From Massilia rhizosphaerae (lineage in GTDB: Bacteria > Pseudomonadota > Gammaproteobacteria > Burkholderiales > Burkholderiaceae_D), in the NCBI RefSeq assembly GCF_016093545.1, contig NZ_JADKYX010000004.1, positions 402,922-466,921 on the forward strand: 64,000 bases of DNA, in the 5' to 3' direction. Every line of letters begins with the position of its first letter. The first letter of the stretch is position 1. The notes under the pieces were generated by a model. That model had not been told where the DNA came from. It searched no databases and saw nothing but the letters and a program-made list of their open reading frames with translations. The position numbers and the translations under genes were made by a program. This document shows, piece after piece, positions 1-8,421 of this stretch.

Positions 1-234
1 CTGAATCAGATCGCAGAGCACCTGGTCGACTGTGAGGACGCTAAGAAGATCCTTCGCTCTAAAGGCTACGGCGCCGCCGGCATGACGTTCGTCGAGTTGG
101 CGCGCAGCCTGCCCGAGAACGTGCGCGGCATGTTGCGCGATCTGTTCAGGAGGCAGCGTCGGGCGCCATCGATGCCGGCGACAGGCCAACCCATGGAACG
201 CGGCGAAATACACGATATCTGGAGTGCGCGATGA
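1..234 (+). CDS. Phage protein of unknown function, C-terminal part
   Basis: An open frame runs from the window edge for 77 codons to a TGA that overlaps the next start as ATGA, the translational coupling seen throughout this late region. The visible C-terminus is basic and includes LARSLPENVRGMLRDLFRRQ followed by a Pro/Gly-rich tail. I recognise no family. Its position just ahead of the HNH and terminase genes suggests a late regulator or packaging accessory, but that rests on position only. The true start is outside the window. Confidence 0.5.
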   Translation: MNQIAEHLVDCEDAKKILRSKGYGAAGMTFVELARSLPENVRGMLRDLFRRQRRAPSMPATGQPMERGEIHDIWSAR

Positions 235-584
235 TCAGAGGCGAGCAAATCAGTAAAGAGTTGTGCGATGCGCTTGGCCTGCCAAAGCATACGCGCGGAT
301 TCACGCTGCGATGCTACTCGAGCGAGCTCGTCAGCGTGGAGTGCGAATACTATCCAAGCGGCGATTTTCAGACTGCGCTGGCTCGATATCATCTAGCGCC
401 GAGTATCGATCTTCCTGCTGTTGAGCGACTCGACTTCGACGCATGGATGAGTGACCGCACTGAGCGTGAGCACGTCGAGCACATTAGGCGTACATCCCGC
501 CTCCCTGCTGGTCGTGACAGGCGTCCTCCATCGACAGAGGAAATCGCGCGATACCACGGGATCTCGCACGGCGGGATCGACTGA
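231..584 (+). CDS. Hypothetical phage protein
   Basis: A 117-residue soluble protein with no recognisable domain. It begins in a 4-bp overlap with the preceding gene, which supports this start, and ends 3 bp before the HNH gene. The N-terminal half (about residues 1-60) is mixed alpha/beta in character, including GFTLRCYSSELVSVECEYYP. The C-terminus is charged and rich in Arg. No signal peptide or membrane segment is seen. It belongs to the unit leading into the packaging genes; function unknown. Confidence 0.6.
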   Translation: MIRGEQISKELCDALGLPKHTRGFTLRCYSSELVSVECEYYPSGDFQTALARYHLAPSIDLPAVERLDFDAWMSDRTEREHVEHIRRTSRLPAGRDRRPPSTEEIARYHGISHGGID

Positions 585-587
585 CAC

Positions 588-908
588 ATGAAGCTCACCA
601 TGCTCAAGCCGCAAGTACGCACTGCATCCAGCCGCCTGGCGATGGTAGAGACACCGCGCCCTGACGTCGTGGAGCGTAAGCGCGGATGGGCGGGCGTGCA
701 GGACCGGAACCGCATCCGGGCGCGTGACCACGGCCTGTGTCAGGAGTGCAAGCGTCAAGGTCGCGTTGGTATCGGCGCCGCCGTCGACCATATCGTGCCG
801 CTCTGGAAGGGCGGAAGCGATGACGACAGCAATAAGGAACTGTTATGCACCCCCTGCCACGATGCCAAGACGGCGCGCGAGGCTGGGGATAGGGCGCGCG
901 GCGGATAG
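588..908 (+). CDS. HNH endonuclease, terminase-associated
   Basis: A 106-residue protein with a C-terminal HNH fold: a zinc-binding CxxC pair (CQECKRQG), the catalytic core DHIVPLWKGG with Asp-His, and a second CxxC (LLCTPCHDAKT). HNH proteins next to the terminase genes are common in HK97-like and cos phages, where they assist the large terminase in specific genome cleavage. The position immediately upstream of the small terminase gene fits that role. About 145 non-coding bases separate it from the terminase genes. Family call is firm; participation in packaging is inferred from position. Confidence 0.88.
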   Translation: MKLTMLKPQVRTASSRLAMVETPRPDVVERKRGWAGVQDRNRIRARDHGLCQECKRQGRVGIGAAVDHIVPLWKGGSDDDSNKELLCTPCHDAKTAREAGDRARGG

Positions 909-1053
909 CACGCGCCGCCGTCGCGATGCTGGCCCTCCTGACTTTACTGCCCACGATGGGTAAGGGGGGGGTGGTCAAAGTCCGGCCGGCCCTCGACCGA
1001 CACCGGCCATGCAGCCACGTGCGGAAAAAATCTCCCTTTTCAAAGGAATTCAA

Positions 1054-1365
1054 ATGACTGGCAAGCCAGGCCGGAGCGGCGGCGCCCGCCCAGGCGCTGG
1101 TCGCCCGAAGAAACAACCCGTCACGTTGCCTCTGGCGGTTCATTACGATGACCCGCTCGTGTTCCTTAAGGCAGTCATGAACGATCCGGGTACCGAAGCG
1201 AAGATGCGCGTCGACGCCGCGAAGGCGTTGATGCCCTTCGTCCACGTCAAGAAAGGTGAGGGCGGCAAGAAGGAGCAGAAGCAGGCCGATGCCGAAAAGG
1301 TCGCAAGCAAGTTCTCCCAAGCGGCGGCGCCGCGGTTGGCCGCTGCCGGCGGTAAGAAGGTCTGA
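1054..1365 (+). CDS. terS: Terminase small subunit
   Basis: A 103-residue basic protein. I chose the ATG at 1054, with AAAGGA just upstream, rather than an in-frame ATG at 1009 that lacks a ribosome site. The N-terminus has the Gly/Arg-rich stretch GGARPGAGRPKK typical of many phage small terminase subunits, followed by a helical region (about residues 30-75) that would form the oligomeric DNA-recognition ring. The C-terminal tail is Lys/Ala-rich. It ends 2 bp before the large subunit. The call relies on this motif and on gene order. Confidence 0.8.
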   Translation: MTGKPGRSGGARPGAGRPKKQPVTLPLAVHYDDPLVFLKAVMNDPGTEAKMRVDAAKALMPFVHVKKGEGGKKEQKQADAEKVASKFSQAAAPRLAAAGGKKV

Positions 1366-1367
1366 AC

Positions 1368-3035
1368 ATGATATGGACAACAGCCTGCCCAGATTGGGAG
1401 GGCCGCCTTATCAGGGGCGAGTCCATCATCCCGCCGCCGATCTTTCCCGAACAGGCCGAACAGGCCCTCGCGGTGTTCAAGGAACTGCGAGTCGTTGACC
1501 TGCCTGGCAGACCGACGTTCGGCGAATGCAGCGAACAGTGGGTGTTCGATTTCGTTGCCGCGATCTTTGGCGGCTGCGACGGCGAGACAGGGAAGCAGCT
1601 GATCCGCGAATACTATCTGTTGATATCCAAAAAAAATACGAAGTCGACGATTGCCGCGGGCATCATGCTCACTGCCGTAATCCTTTGCTGGCGCGAAGAA
1701 GAGGAGCACCTCATTCTGGCGCCAACCAAAGAGGTGGCTGACAACAGTTTCAAGCCCGCCGCCGCGATGGTTCGCGCCGATGATGAACTGTCGACTCTGT
1801 TCCACGTTCAGGACCACGTCAGAACCATAACTCACCGGGTTTCACGCGCATCGCTCAAGGTGGTAGCCGCTGATACTGATACGGTCTCCGGAAAGAAATC
1901 GGGTCGGGTGCTGGTCGACGAGCACTGGTTGTTCGGCAAGCGGGCAAACGCCGAGGCGATGTTTATGGAGGCGCTCGGCGGCCAAGTGTCGCGCGACGAA
2001 GGCTGGGTCATCTACCTGACGACGCAGTCCGATGAGCCACCTGCCGGAGTATTCAAGGAAAAGCTGGAGTACTACCGAGCCGTCCGCGACGGGAAGATCC
2101 ACGACCAGAAATCGCTGGGTGTGCTCTACGAATATCCCGAGAAGATGGTCAAGTCAAAGGCCTATCTCGACTCCTCGACCTACTACATCACGAACCCGAA
2201 CATCGGCCGTTCGGTCAGTCGTGAATGGCTCGAAGATCAGCTTCGGAAGCTATCGCACAAGACGGACGGGACGTTCCAACAATTTCTGGCTAAGCACCTG
2301 AACCTGCAGATCGGGATGAACCTCCGGGCTGATCGCTGGACAGGGGCCGATTTTTGGGAGCGGCAAGCCAAGGCGCCTGGATTGACGCTGCAGGAGCTAC
2401 TTGATCGGTCTGAGGTCGTCACGGTCGGCATCGACGGTGGCGGCCTCGACGATTTGCTGGGCCTTGCCGTCATTGGACGCGAACGCGACACGCACAAATG
2501 GCTTGCGTGGACCCGGGCGTGGGCGCACCCCATCGCGATTGAGCGCCGCAAGAGCGAAGAGAGCCGATATGCCGACTTCGAACAGCAGGGCGACTTGGTC
2601 ATCATCGACGAGTTGCCCGGCGACGTCGCCGAGGTGGCGGCGGTCGTGAAAGAGGTCAATGAATCGAGCCTGCTGGCTTCGGTCGGCCTGGATCCAGAGA
2701 AGACGCACAAGGTCATGATGCAGGCGCTAGTCGATGCCGGTGTTGACGAGACTAAATGCTTCGGCGTCTCGCAAGGGTGGAAGCTGACAGGCGCAATCAG
2801 TTTGGCTGAGCGAAAACTGGCCGAGGGCGTCATGGAGCATGGTGGCCAACCGCTGATGAATTGGTGCGTCGGCAACGCCAAGGTCGAGGCGCGCGGCAAT
2901 GCGGTCCTCATCACCAAGCAAACGTCAGGGACCGGCAAGATCGATCCTCTGATGGCCCTGTTCAACGCAGTCTCGCTGATGGCCCTGAATCCGGAGCCGG
3001 CCGCGACGCCCCAAATTTTCGTATTGGACCTTTGA
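1368..3035 (+). CDS. terL: Terminase large subunit, HK97 type
   Basis: A 555-residue packaging motor, the usual length for HK97-type TerL. The ATPase half carries a variant Walker A, LLISKKNTKST (about residues 83-93), and Walker B VLVDEHW (about 180-186). The nuclease half starts with GIDGGGLDD (about residue 353), whose first Asp is expected to bind metal. The protein translocates DNA into proheads and cuts the concatemer. It follows the small subunit by 2 bp and abuts the portal gene directly, so all three are probably translated from one message. Confidence 0.95.
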   Translation: MIWTTACPDWEGRLIRGESIIPPPIFPEQAEQALAVFKELRVVDLPGRPTFGECSEQWVFDFVAAIFGGCDGETGKQLIREYYLLISKKNTKSTIAAGIMLTAVILCWREEEEHLILAPTKEVADNSFKPAAAMVRADDELSTLFHVQDHVRTITHRVSRASLKVVAADTDTVSGKKSGRVLVDEHWLFGKRANAEAMFMEALGGQVSRDEGWVIYLTTQSDEPPAGVFKEKLEYYRAVRDGKIHDQKSLGVLYEYPEKMVKSKAYLDSSTYYITNPNIGRSVSREWLEDQLRKLSHKTDGTFQQFLAKHLNLQIGMNLRADRWTGADFWERQAKAPGLTLQELLDRSEVVTVGIDGGGLDDLLGLAVIGRERDTHKWLAWTRAWAHPIAIERRKSEESRYADFEQQGDLVIIDELPGDVAEVAAVVKEVNESSLLASVGLDPEKTHKVMMQALVDAGVDETKCFGVSQGWKLTGAISLAERKLAEGVMEHGGQPLMNWCVGNAKVEARGNAVLITKQTSGTGKIDPLMALFNAVSLMALNPEPAATPQIFVLDL

Positions 3036-4343
3036 ATGACCGGGAAATTACTGAACCTGGAAGCGGTGCGTCACGAGTCGCGCGTGCTGAACACGTTCCT
3101 GGCCGGTCGCGAGGGCGGCGCAACGCGTGCCGGCGTGAACGCGGCAATGGAGAACGCGACCGCGACGAACCTGACCGCGAACGAACTGGCCAGCATATTG
3201 GGCCTCGTCTCGATGTCATCTGCGGGAATATCGGTGACGCCCGAGACCGCCATGCGTGTCTCCACGGTGTATGCCTGCGTGCAGCGGCTGGCCGGCTCAA
3301 TCGCCAGTTTGCCATTCGAGGTCTACGAACGCGAGGATGATGCAAAAAAGATGGCGCCCAGCCACCCATACTGGTGGATGCTGAACGAGCAGGCCAATCC
3401 GGACATGACCGCCTCGACGGCGTGGAAGCTCCTGATTGGCGGGCAACTGTTCTACGGTGATGGCTATGCCGAATTGCTGCGCCCGAACTACAGCAGTTCA
3501 AGGGTGATCGGCTGGCGGCCGCTGCATCCGCTGCGTGTCACGCCATTGCGCGACGACGCCGGACGACGCTACTGGCGCGTGCAACCAGTCATCGGAGAGG
3601 CTTACGTGCTGGATCAGGCGGATATCATCCACCTGCCGAGCCTCGGCTACGACGATGATCTGATGCGTAGCCCGAGCCCGATCACGTACGCCGCGCGTGA
3701 GCAGATCGGCACGGCGCTGGCGGGCGACGGATACGCTGGCAAGTTTTTTACCGATGGCGCGAACTTCGACTATGCCTTGAAGACCGCTTCGAACCTCAAC
3801 AAGCAGCAACTGGAGGATTTGCGCGTCTCGCTGCAGGCGCGTCGGGCCGGTGCGCGCAACCCACTGATCCTTACGGGCGGCCTCGAGCCAGCGCAGTTGA
3901 GCGTCAACGCCCGAGACGCAGAGATCCTGGCTACTCGCCTGTTCGGCGTGGAGGAGATCTGCCGCATCTTTGGCGTGCCGCCGCACCTGGTCGGACACAC
4001 CGAGAAGAACAGCTCATGGGGTTCCGGCATGGCCGAACAGGGCGGCAATTATGTGCGCTACACCCTGATGGACCGCCTCACGGACATCCGCCAGGAGTTC
4101 AATCGCAAACTATGGCCGGTACGTGAGCGCTACTTCGTCGCGCACAACACGGCTGAGCTGGAGCGCGGTGATACTGCGGCGCGCTTCGCGGCTTATCGGA
4201 TCGCTCTCGGTCGCGCCGGTGAGATGCCATTCATGAGCGCCGACGAGGTGCGCCGGCAGGAAAACATGCCGCCGAATCCGAACCTGAAAATTAATCCGAA
4301 TGGGGGCAAGAATGCCGAACCTGATCAAGCTTCTGGCCAGTAA
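3036..4343 (+). CDS. Portal protein, HK97 family
   Basis: A 435-residue portal, the dodecameric ring through which DNA enters and leaves the head. Family features include the early TAMRVSTVYACVQRLAGSIA stretch (about residues 68-87), FEVYER (about 92-97), the WRPLHPLRVTP region and the C-terminal RRQENMPPNP. The start directly follows the terminase stop codon. The last 32 bases overlap the protease gene in another frame. The C-terminus is polar, as is usual for HK97-like portals. Confidence 0.95.
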   Translation: MTGKLLNLEAVRHESRVLNTFLAGREGGATRAGVNAAMENATATNLTANELASILGLVSMSSAGISVTPETAMRVSTVYACVQRLAGSIASLPFEVYEREDDAKKMAPSHPYWWMLNEQANPDMTASTAWKLLIGGQLFYGDGYAELLRPNYSSSRVIGWRPLHPLRVTPLRDDAGRRYWRVQPVIGEAYVLDQADIIHLPSLGYDDDLMRSPSPITYAAREQIGTALAGDGYAGKFFTDGANFDYALKTASNLNKQQLEDLRVSLQARRAGARNPLILTGGLEPAQLSVNARDAEILATRLFGVEEICRIFGVPPHLVGHTEKNSSWGSGMAEQGGNYVRYTLMDRLTDIRQEFNRKLWPVRERYFVAHNTAELERGDTAARFAAYRIALGRAGEMPFMSADEVRRQENMPPNPNLKINPNGGKNAEPDQASGQ

Positions 4344-5058
4344 CAAGAATCGACCTGAACGACTGCCCCAGTCCAGAATTGTGGCGCAGGGCGATGAGAC
4401 CGAGATTTACATCTACGACGCGATCGTGGCGGATGACGAAACCGCTTACTGGTGGGGCGGCGTGTCAGCCGAAACCCTTGTGCCGGCGATTCGTGACATC
4501 AAGAGCGGCACCGTGCGCCTACGTATCAATAGTCCAGGCGGCGACGTATTTGCCGCGCAGGCGATCTGCCAAGCTATCCGAGACACGGGCGCCAAGGTCA
4601 TCGCTCACGTCGATGGGTATGCCGCCAGCGCTGCCACTGTAATCGCCACCGCGGCTGACGAGGTCGAGATCTCCGAAGGCGGCTTCTACATGATCCATAA
4701 CGCCTGGACCTGGGCGATGGGTAATGCCAGCGATCTCACCGCTACCGCGGCCCTGTTGTCGAAGATCGATGGCAGCCTGGCCGCGCAGTACGCGAAGAAA
4801 AGCGGCATGGCCGTCGATGACGTACGCGCCGCGATGGACGCGGAAACGTGGTACACGGCCGAGGAGGCCGTTGCTGCAGGGCTGATCGACCGCGTCGCCG
4901 CCGGCAAGAAGGCCGAGGCGTCCTGGAACATGAGCGCCTATGCCAAGGCGCCGAAAGTCACGCCGCCGGAGCCCGAACCACCCGATCCGACCGCTACCGC
5001 AGAACATCGTGCGCGCCAGCAGCAGCGTATCTCCATGCTGGCTCGCCTCAACCGATAG
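4312..5058 (+). CDS. ClpP-like prohead protease (head maturation protease)
   Basis: A 248-residue serine protease of the ClpP fold (S14-like), which processes the capsid and scaffold during head maturation. Visible motifs are NSPGGDVFAAQ (oxyanion region), GYAASAATVI with the likely nucleophile Ser106, and FYMIHNAW with His129. The C-terminal 40 residues are Pro-rich and polar. The start at 4312 is preferred over 4300 because GGGGGCAAG lies just upstream as a ribosome site. It overlaps the portal gene, typical of this gene pair. A hairpin with a T-run follows the stop. Confidence 0.92.
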   Translation: MPNLIKLLASNKNRPERLPQSRIVAQGDETEIYIYDAIVADDETAYWWGGVSAETLVPAIRDIKSGTVRLRINSPGGDVFAAQAICQAIRDTGAKVIAHVDGYAASAATVIATAADEVEISEGGFYMIHNAWTWAMGNASDLTATAALLSKIDGSLAAQYAKKSGMAVDDVRAAMDAETWYTAEEAVAAGLIDRVAAGKKAEASWNMSAYAKAPKVTPPEPEPPDPTATAEHRARQQQRISMLARLNR

Positions 5059-5082
5059 CTGACGCTCTCGCGCCACTAGACA

Positions 5083-5109
5083 GGCCGCCTTCGCGCGGCC
5101 ACTTTTTTT
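5083..5109 (+). terminator. Intrinsic terminator between protease and capsid genes
   Basis: A GGCCGC/GCGGCC stem with a six-base loop is followed by A, C and seven T. It lies between the protease stop and the capsid start, so it would trim transcripts ahead of the highly expressed capsid gene, which may then have its own promoter or be read by an antiterminated polymerase. Confidence 0.7.
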
Positions 5110-5158
5110 GCCCCAACCGGCCGCGAGAGCGGACCAATCACCGAAAGGCACTCACCAA

Positions 5159-6421
5159 ATGAGCAAGCTCGCACAACTGCGCGCCCAGCGCGATGCAGCA
5201 GCTAAACAGGCCAACGACCTGAACAACAAATATCCCGCCGACCAACGCATGCCGGCGGCCGAGGCCGAGAAGCTGGACCAGTATTTGGCCCAGGTCGAGG
5301 CGATCGACGACGAGATCGTGCGCGAACAGAAAATGGCTCGCCTGGCGCTGGAGAGCAATCCGGACGCCGTACACGAAGCTGCGCTGAACGCGGCGACGCG
5401 CGAACCTGGCAAGCAGGGCGAAGAGGCCAAGGCCCTGCGCGCTTTCCTGACCGGTGGCATCAACGCCATGGCAGACGAAGACCGCAAGCGCATGCTGGCT
5501 CGCCAGACGCCGGATATCCGCGCGGCGATGTCGACCACGACGAACTCGGAGGGCGGCTACACCGTGTCGCCTGAGTACTACCGCCAGCTCGAGATCGCCA
5601 TGAAGGCCTTCGGCGGCATGCGCGGTCTGGCGAAGGTGATCCGCACGGGCTCTGGCGCGACGATGAACTTCCCGGCCGCGGACCCGACGACGGAAGTCGG
5701 CGAGATCGTCGGCCAAAACGCCACTGCGACGGCGCTGAGTACCGCTTTCACGAACATCACCCTGGACGTTTACAAGTACTCGTCGAAATCGATCGCGTTG
5801 CCGTTCGAGTTGGTGCAGGACACGTTCATCGACATCGAGGCCTACGTTCAGTACCTGCTGGCGATGCGCCTGGGCCGCATCCAGAACCAGCACTTCACGA
5901 CCGGCACTGGCTCCGGCCAGCCGCGCGGCCTGCTGACCGGGGTGAGCGTTGGCAAGACCGGCACCACCGGCCAGACCGGCACGATCGTCTATGACGACTT
6001 TGTCGACCTGGAGCACTCGATCGACCCCGCTTACCGCAACCAGCCGGGTGTCGGCTACCAGATGCACGACACCTCGCTGAAGGTCGTCCGCAAGATCAAG
6101 GACGGCCAGAACCGGCCGATCTTCGTCCCGGGCTACGAAGCCAACGCGATGGTCAATGGCGGCGCGCCGGATACCCTCATGGGACGTCCGATCCACATCA
6201 ATCAGGACATGCCGACGATGGCCGCCAACGCCAAGTCGATCACGTTCGGCCAGCACGACAAATACGTGATCCGTGACGTGATGGACCTGACGGTGTTCCG
6301 CATGACCGACTCGGCGTTCACCCTGAACGGCCAGATCGGCTTCGTCGCTTTCATGCGCACGGGCGGCAACTTCATCGATGTCGGCGGCGCCGTCAAGGCC
6401 TATCAGAATTCGGCCACTTGA
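5159..6421 (+). CDS. Major capsid protein, HK97 fold
   Basis: A 420-residue capsid protein. The start at 5159 (MSKLAQLRAQRDAA) is preferred to an in-frame ATG at 5108 because AAAGG lies upstream and the protein then begins with the usual coiled-coil delta/scaffold domain (about residues 1-95, charged). The mature shell domain begins near the STTTNSEGGYTVSPE segment (about 122-136), the usual site for removal of the delta domain. The end has FTLNGQIGFVAFMRTGG, characteristic of the family. It forms the icosahedral shell and is the expected substrate of the upstream protease. Confidence 0.95.
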   Translation: MSKLAQLRAQRDAAAKQANDLNNKYPADQRMPAAEAEKLDQYLAQVEAIDDEIVREQKMARLALESNPDAVHEAALNAATREPGKQGEEAKALRAFLTGGINAMADEDRKRMLARQTPDIRAAMSTTTNSEGGYTVSPEYYRQLEIAMKAFGGMRGLAKVIRTGSGATMNFPAADPTTEVGEIVGQNATATALSTAFTNITLDVYKYSSKSIALPFELVQDTFIDIEAYVQYLLAMRLGRIQNQHFTTGTGSGQPRGLLTGVSVGKTGTTGQTGTIVYDDFVDLEHSIDPAYRNQPGVGYQMHDTSLKVVRKIKDGQNRPIFVPGYEANAMVNGGAPDTLMGRPIHINQDMPTMAANAKSITFGQHDKYVIRDVMDLTVFRMTDSAFTLNGQIGFVAFMRTGGNFIDVGGAVKAYQNSAT

Positions 6422-6469
6422 TCGTAACCGGCTGCCGGTTTCGGTCGGCAGCCACGCATGGAGAAAAAC

Positions 6470-6628
6470 ATGGCAGAAGCCCAAAAAGTAAAAGCTCGCG
6501 TCCTCGTGGACTGCGAGCTCGGCAAGGTCAACCAAGTCGTCGAGATCGACGCCAAGCAGGCCAAAACGCTGGTCGGCACTGTCGACACCGATCCCGACGC
6601 CGTCGCGTATGCTGAATCGCTGAAGTAA
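6470..6628 (+). CDS. Small phage protein, possible head accessory
   Basis: A 52-residue acidic protein with GGAGAA before its ATG. The sequence MAEAQKVKARVLVDCELGKV is followed by a short beta-rich segment and an acidic tail. It lies between the capsid gene and the structural block, where small head proteins are common in HK97-like phages. I do not recognise a family. The good ribosome site, codon use and tight spacing (4 bp to the next gene) support it as real. Confidence 0.6.
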   Translation: MAEAQKVKARVLVDCELGKVNQVVEIDAKQAKTLVGTVDTDPDAVAYAESLK

Positions 6629-6632
6629 TCCC

Positions 6633-6809
6633 ATGGGACCCGACCCCGCTGCCTGGCTCGCCAACGTGCGCACCGAGGCGGCGGCGCCGGGAACTCTCCT
6701 GATCGTCGTGCGCGATCGTTCGCGCGCGGTGGCGATCTTCCCCGATCAAGTAGTCGGCAAGTCCGACGAAGAGCTGTTGGCGTTTATCGCCGCGCGGCTC
6801 GAAGAGTAA
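6633..6809 (+). CDS. Small hypothetical phage protein
   Basis: A 58-residue protein (start MGPDPAAWLANVRTEA) with a beta-strand-like core GTLLIVVRDRSRAVAIF and an acidic helical end DEELLAFIAARLEE. It begins 4 bp after the preceding small gene and ends 21 bp before the next structural gene. No known family is recognised. The arrangement suggests co-translation with the capsid group. Confidence 0.55.
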   Translation: MGPDPAAWLANVRTEAAAPGTLLIVVRDRSRAVAIFPDQVVGKSDEELLAFIAARLEE

Positions 6810-6830
6810 CTTTTCTCAAACAGGAAAACC

Positions 6831-7472
6831 ATGTCCGGACTTACCGATTACGCGCAGAACAAAGTGAAGGATGCGCTGTGGCGCGGCCAGGCGCTCGGCG
6901 CCCCGGCAACCGCCTACTTCGCACTTATCACGGCCAGCCGCGGCGAGCGGGCCAATTCGACCGCGTACGCACTCAACGATACCGCTGTTGTCAAGATTGG
7001 CAGCGCGTATTCGTATTACAAGTGCACGACCGCTGGGACGTCGGCTGCTTCGATCCCCGGAACATATGTCGGCGCAATCGGCGAAGCAATCACCGATGGC
7101 ACCGCGGTGTTCACCGAGCAGACGGCAGCGCTCGATGCGGGCTCGTACACGGAAGTATCGGGCGGCTCGTATGCTCGAGTTGGCGTCACAGCATCGCTCG
7201 CCAATTTCTCCGGTACGCAAGGCGCAGGCACGACCACAGCATCGAGCGGCACGAACGGCACCACGTCCAACAACGTCGCGATCACGTATCCTGCGCCGAC
7301 GGGTCAATGGCATCCGTCCGGCGGCGCAGTCGTCGGCCAGGTCGTGTTCGACGCGTCGACCGGCGGCAATCCGTGGCACTGGTCGTTGCTGTCGGCGCCG
7401 AAGAACGTCAACAACGGTGACGCCGCGCCGAGCGTTTCGGCTGGCGCCTGGGTCGACACGCTCGGTAACTGA
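6831..7472 (+). CDS. Putative phage structural protein (tail-fibre-like family)
   Basis: A 213-residue protein of a phage family usually annotated as tail fibre or virion structural protein. It opens with a helix LTDYAQNKVKDALW, then PATAYFALITA, and has the diagnostic TEVSGGSYARVGVT (about residues 107-120). The middle and end are Gly/Ser/Thr-rich with beta character. An AGGA site precedes the start. It sits among head genes, so it might decorate the head or the head-tail junction rather than the tail. Family resemblance is from memory of motifs; virion location is inferred. Confidence 0.65.
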   Translation: MSGLTDYAQNKVKDALWRGQALGAPATAYFALITASRGERANSTAYALNDTAVVKIGSAYSYYKCTTAGTSAASIPGTYVGAIGEAITDGTAVFTEQTAALDAGSYTEVSGGSYARVGVTASLANFSGTQGAGTTTASSGTNGTTSNNVAITYPAPTGQWHPSGGAVVGQVVFDASTGGNPWHWSLLSAPKNVNNGDAAPSVSAGAWVDTLGN

Positions 7473-7477
7473 TCGTG

Positions 7478-7933
7478 ATGACCGCTGAACAGCAAACTGC
7501 GCTGCGCGATGAACTCAAGAATGATCCGGCGGCACGAGGCTATGCGGTCCATCTGCCGGACGATCCAGTACGAGCCGTCGAGCTAATCACGGAACAGATC
7601 ACGACGATGACCGGCCCGTTGCGTTCGACTACTGCAAAGGCGTGGGCGGCTGCGGGCCCGATGGCGAAGATTGAGGACGCCTGTCTTGATGCGAGCCACC
7701 CTTGCCGGGCTTCCTGCCTCGTAATTCGCCAGTCATTCGCGTGCGGCGATTTGATCCACCTTGAGGATTCGCGCCTACAGACAATGCTTGCCGGCTGGGT
7801 CACCGCCGGGGTGGCGACGCAGGCCGCAGTGGATGAACTTTATCAGCTGGCCCAAGTGGCGGCCAGCCGTGCCGATGTGATCGGTATTCCTTCGCCGTCT
7901 GCACGGGACGTGCTTGACGCATGGGGTAGCTAA
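7478..7933 (+). CDS. Hypothetical phage protein of the head region
   Basis: A 151-residue mainly helical protein. It opens MTAEQQTALRDELKNDPAAR and closes SRADVIGIPSPSARDVLDAW, an ending shared by a phage family of unknown function in which a similar R-A-(E/D) motif precedes a conserved Gly and a final helix. A GTG lies directly before the ATG at 7478; the ATG is preferred. Four cysteines lie in the centre (CLDASHPCRASC and CGD). It is 3 bp from the next gene. Confidence 0.6.
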   Translation: MTAEQQTALRDELKNDPAARGYAVHLPDDPVRAVELITEQITTMTGPLRSTTAKAWAAAGPMAKIEDACLDASHPCRASCLVIRQSFACGDLIHLEDSRLQTMLAGWVTAGVATQAAVDELYQLAQVAASRADVIGIPSPSARDVLDAWGS

Positions 7934-7935
7934 TA

Positions 7936-8421
7936 ATGTCCGGAAATATTCTACTCAAATCCGGCTCGATAACGACGATCACCAGTACGGGGCCATCGCT
8001 TACGTCCGGTTCCGCGGGGCCTTCGGCAACTCCGATTACGCTCGATTGCAGCAATACGGGCAGCGCCGCTACGGCTGACATGTTCGCGGCTCTGTTCACG
8101 CTGACGGCGCAATGGGCAACGGTCACCGGAATTGCGGCCGGCACGACCGTCGCCGATCTGTACCTGGTTCCGGCAATTGATGGATCGACCTTCCCGGACA
8201 TCGACACAACGAGCGGTTCCAGTTACGTCCCGTTCACAATGCGTGTCGGGAGCTTTGTTGCGCCCAAGGCCCCGTCTGCTGGAACGAACATGACCTTTCA
8301 GTCGAATTCAGTCGACTTGTTTCCTGTTCTGTACAACGTCTACATCATCAACAGGTCCGGCCAGACGATGTCGGCTAACTGGACGTTGAAAGCGCTCGCA
8401 GCGGCGGCGCAGTACACCTAA
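7936..8421 (+). CDS. Hypothetical phage structural protein
   Basis: A 161-residue protein of beta-rich composition (many Ser, Thr and Gly), with no signal peptide and no recognised domain. Segments such as TPITLDCSNTGSAATADM and VLYNVYIINRSGQTMSANW suggest a jelly-roll or Ig-like sandwich, typical of capsid or tail decoration proteins. Its stop TAA shares its last A with the next start (TAATG), so the two are translationally coupled. The decoration role is a guess from composition and neighbours. Confidence 0.55.
   Translation: MSGNILLKSGSITTITSTGPSLTSGSAGPSATPITLDCSNTGSAATADMFAALFTLTAQWATVTGIAAGTTVADLYLVPAIDGSTFPDIDTTSGSSYVPFTMRVGSFVAPKAPSAGTNMTFQSNSVDLFPVLYNVYIINRSGQTMSANWTLKALAAAAQYT

Noticed and set aside
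1627..1659. Unusual Walker A (KKNTKST) in the large terminase taken as a defect
   Set aside because: This variant is common among HK97-type large terminases, so it is not evidence of inactivation.
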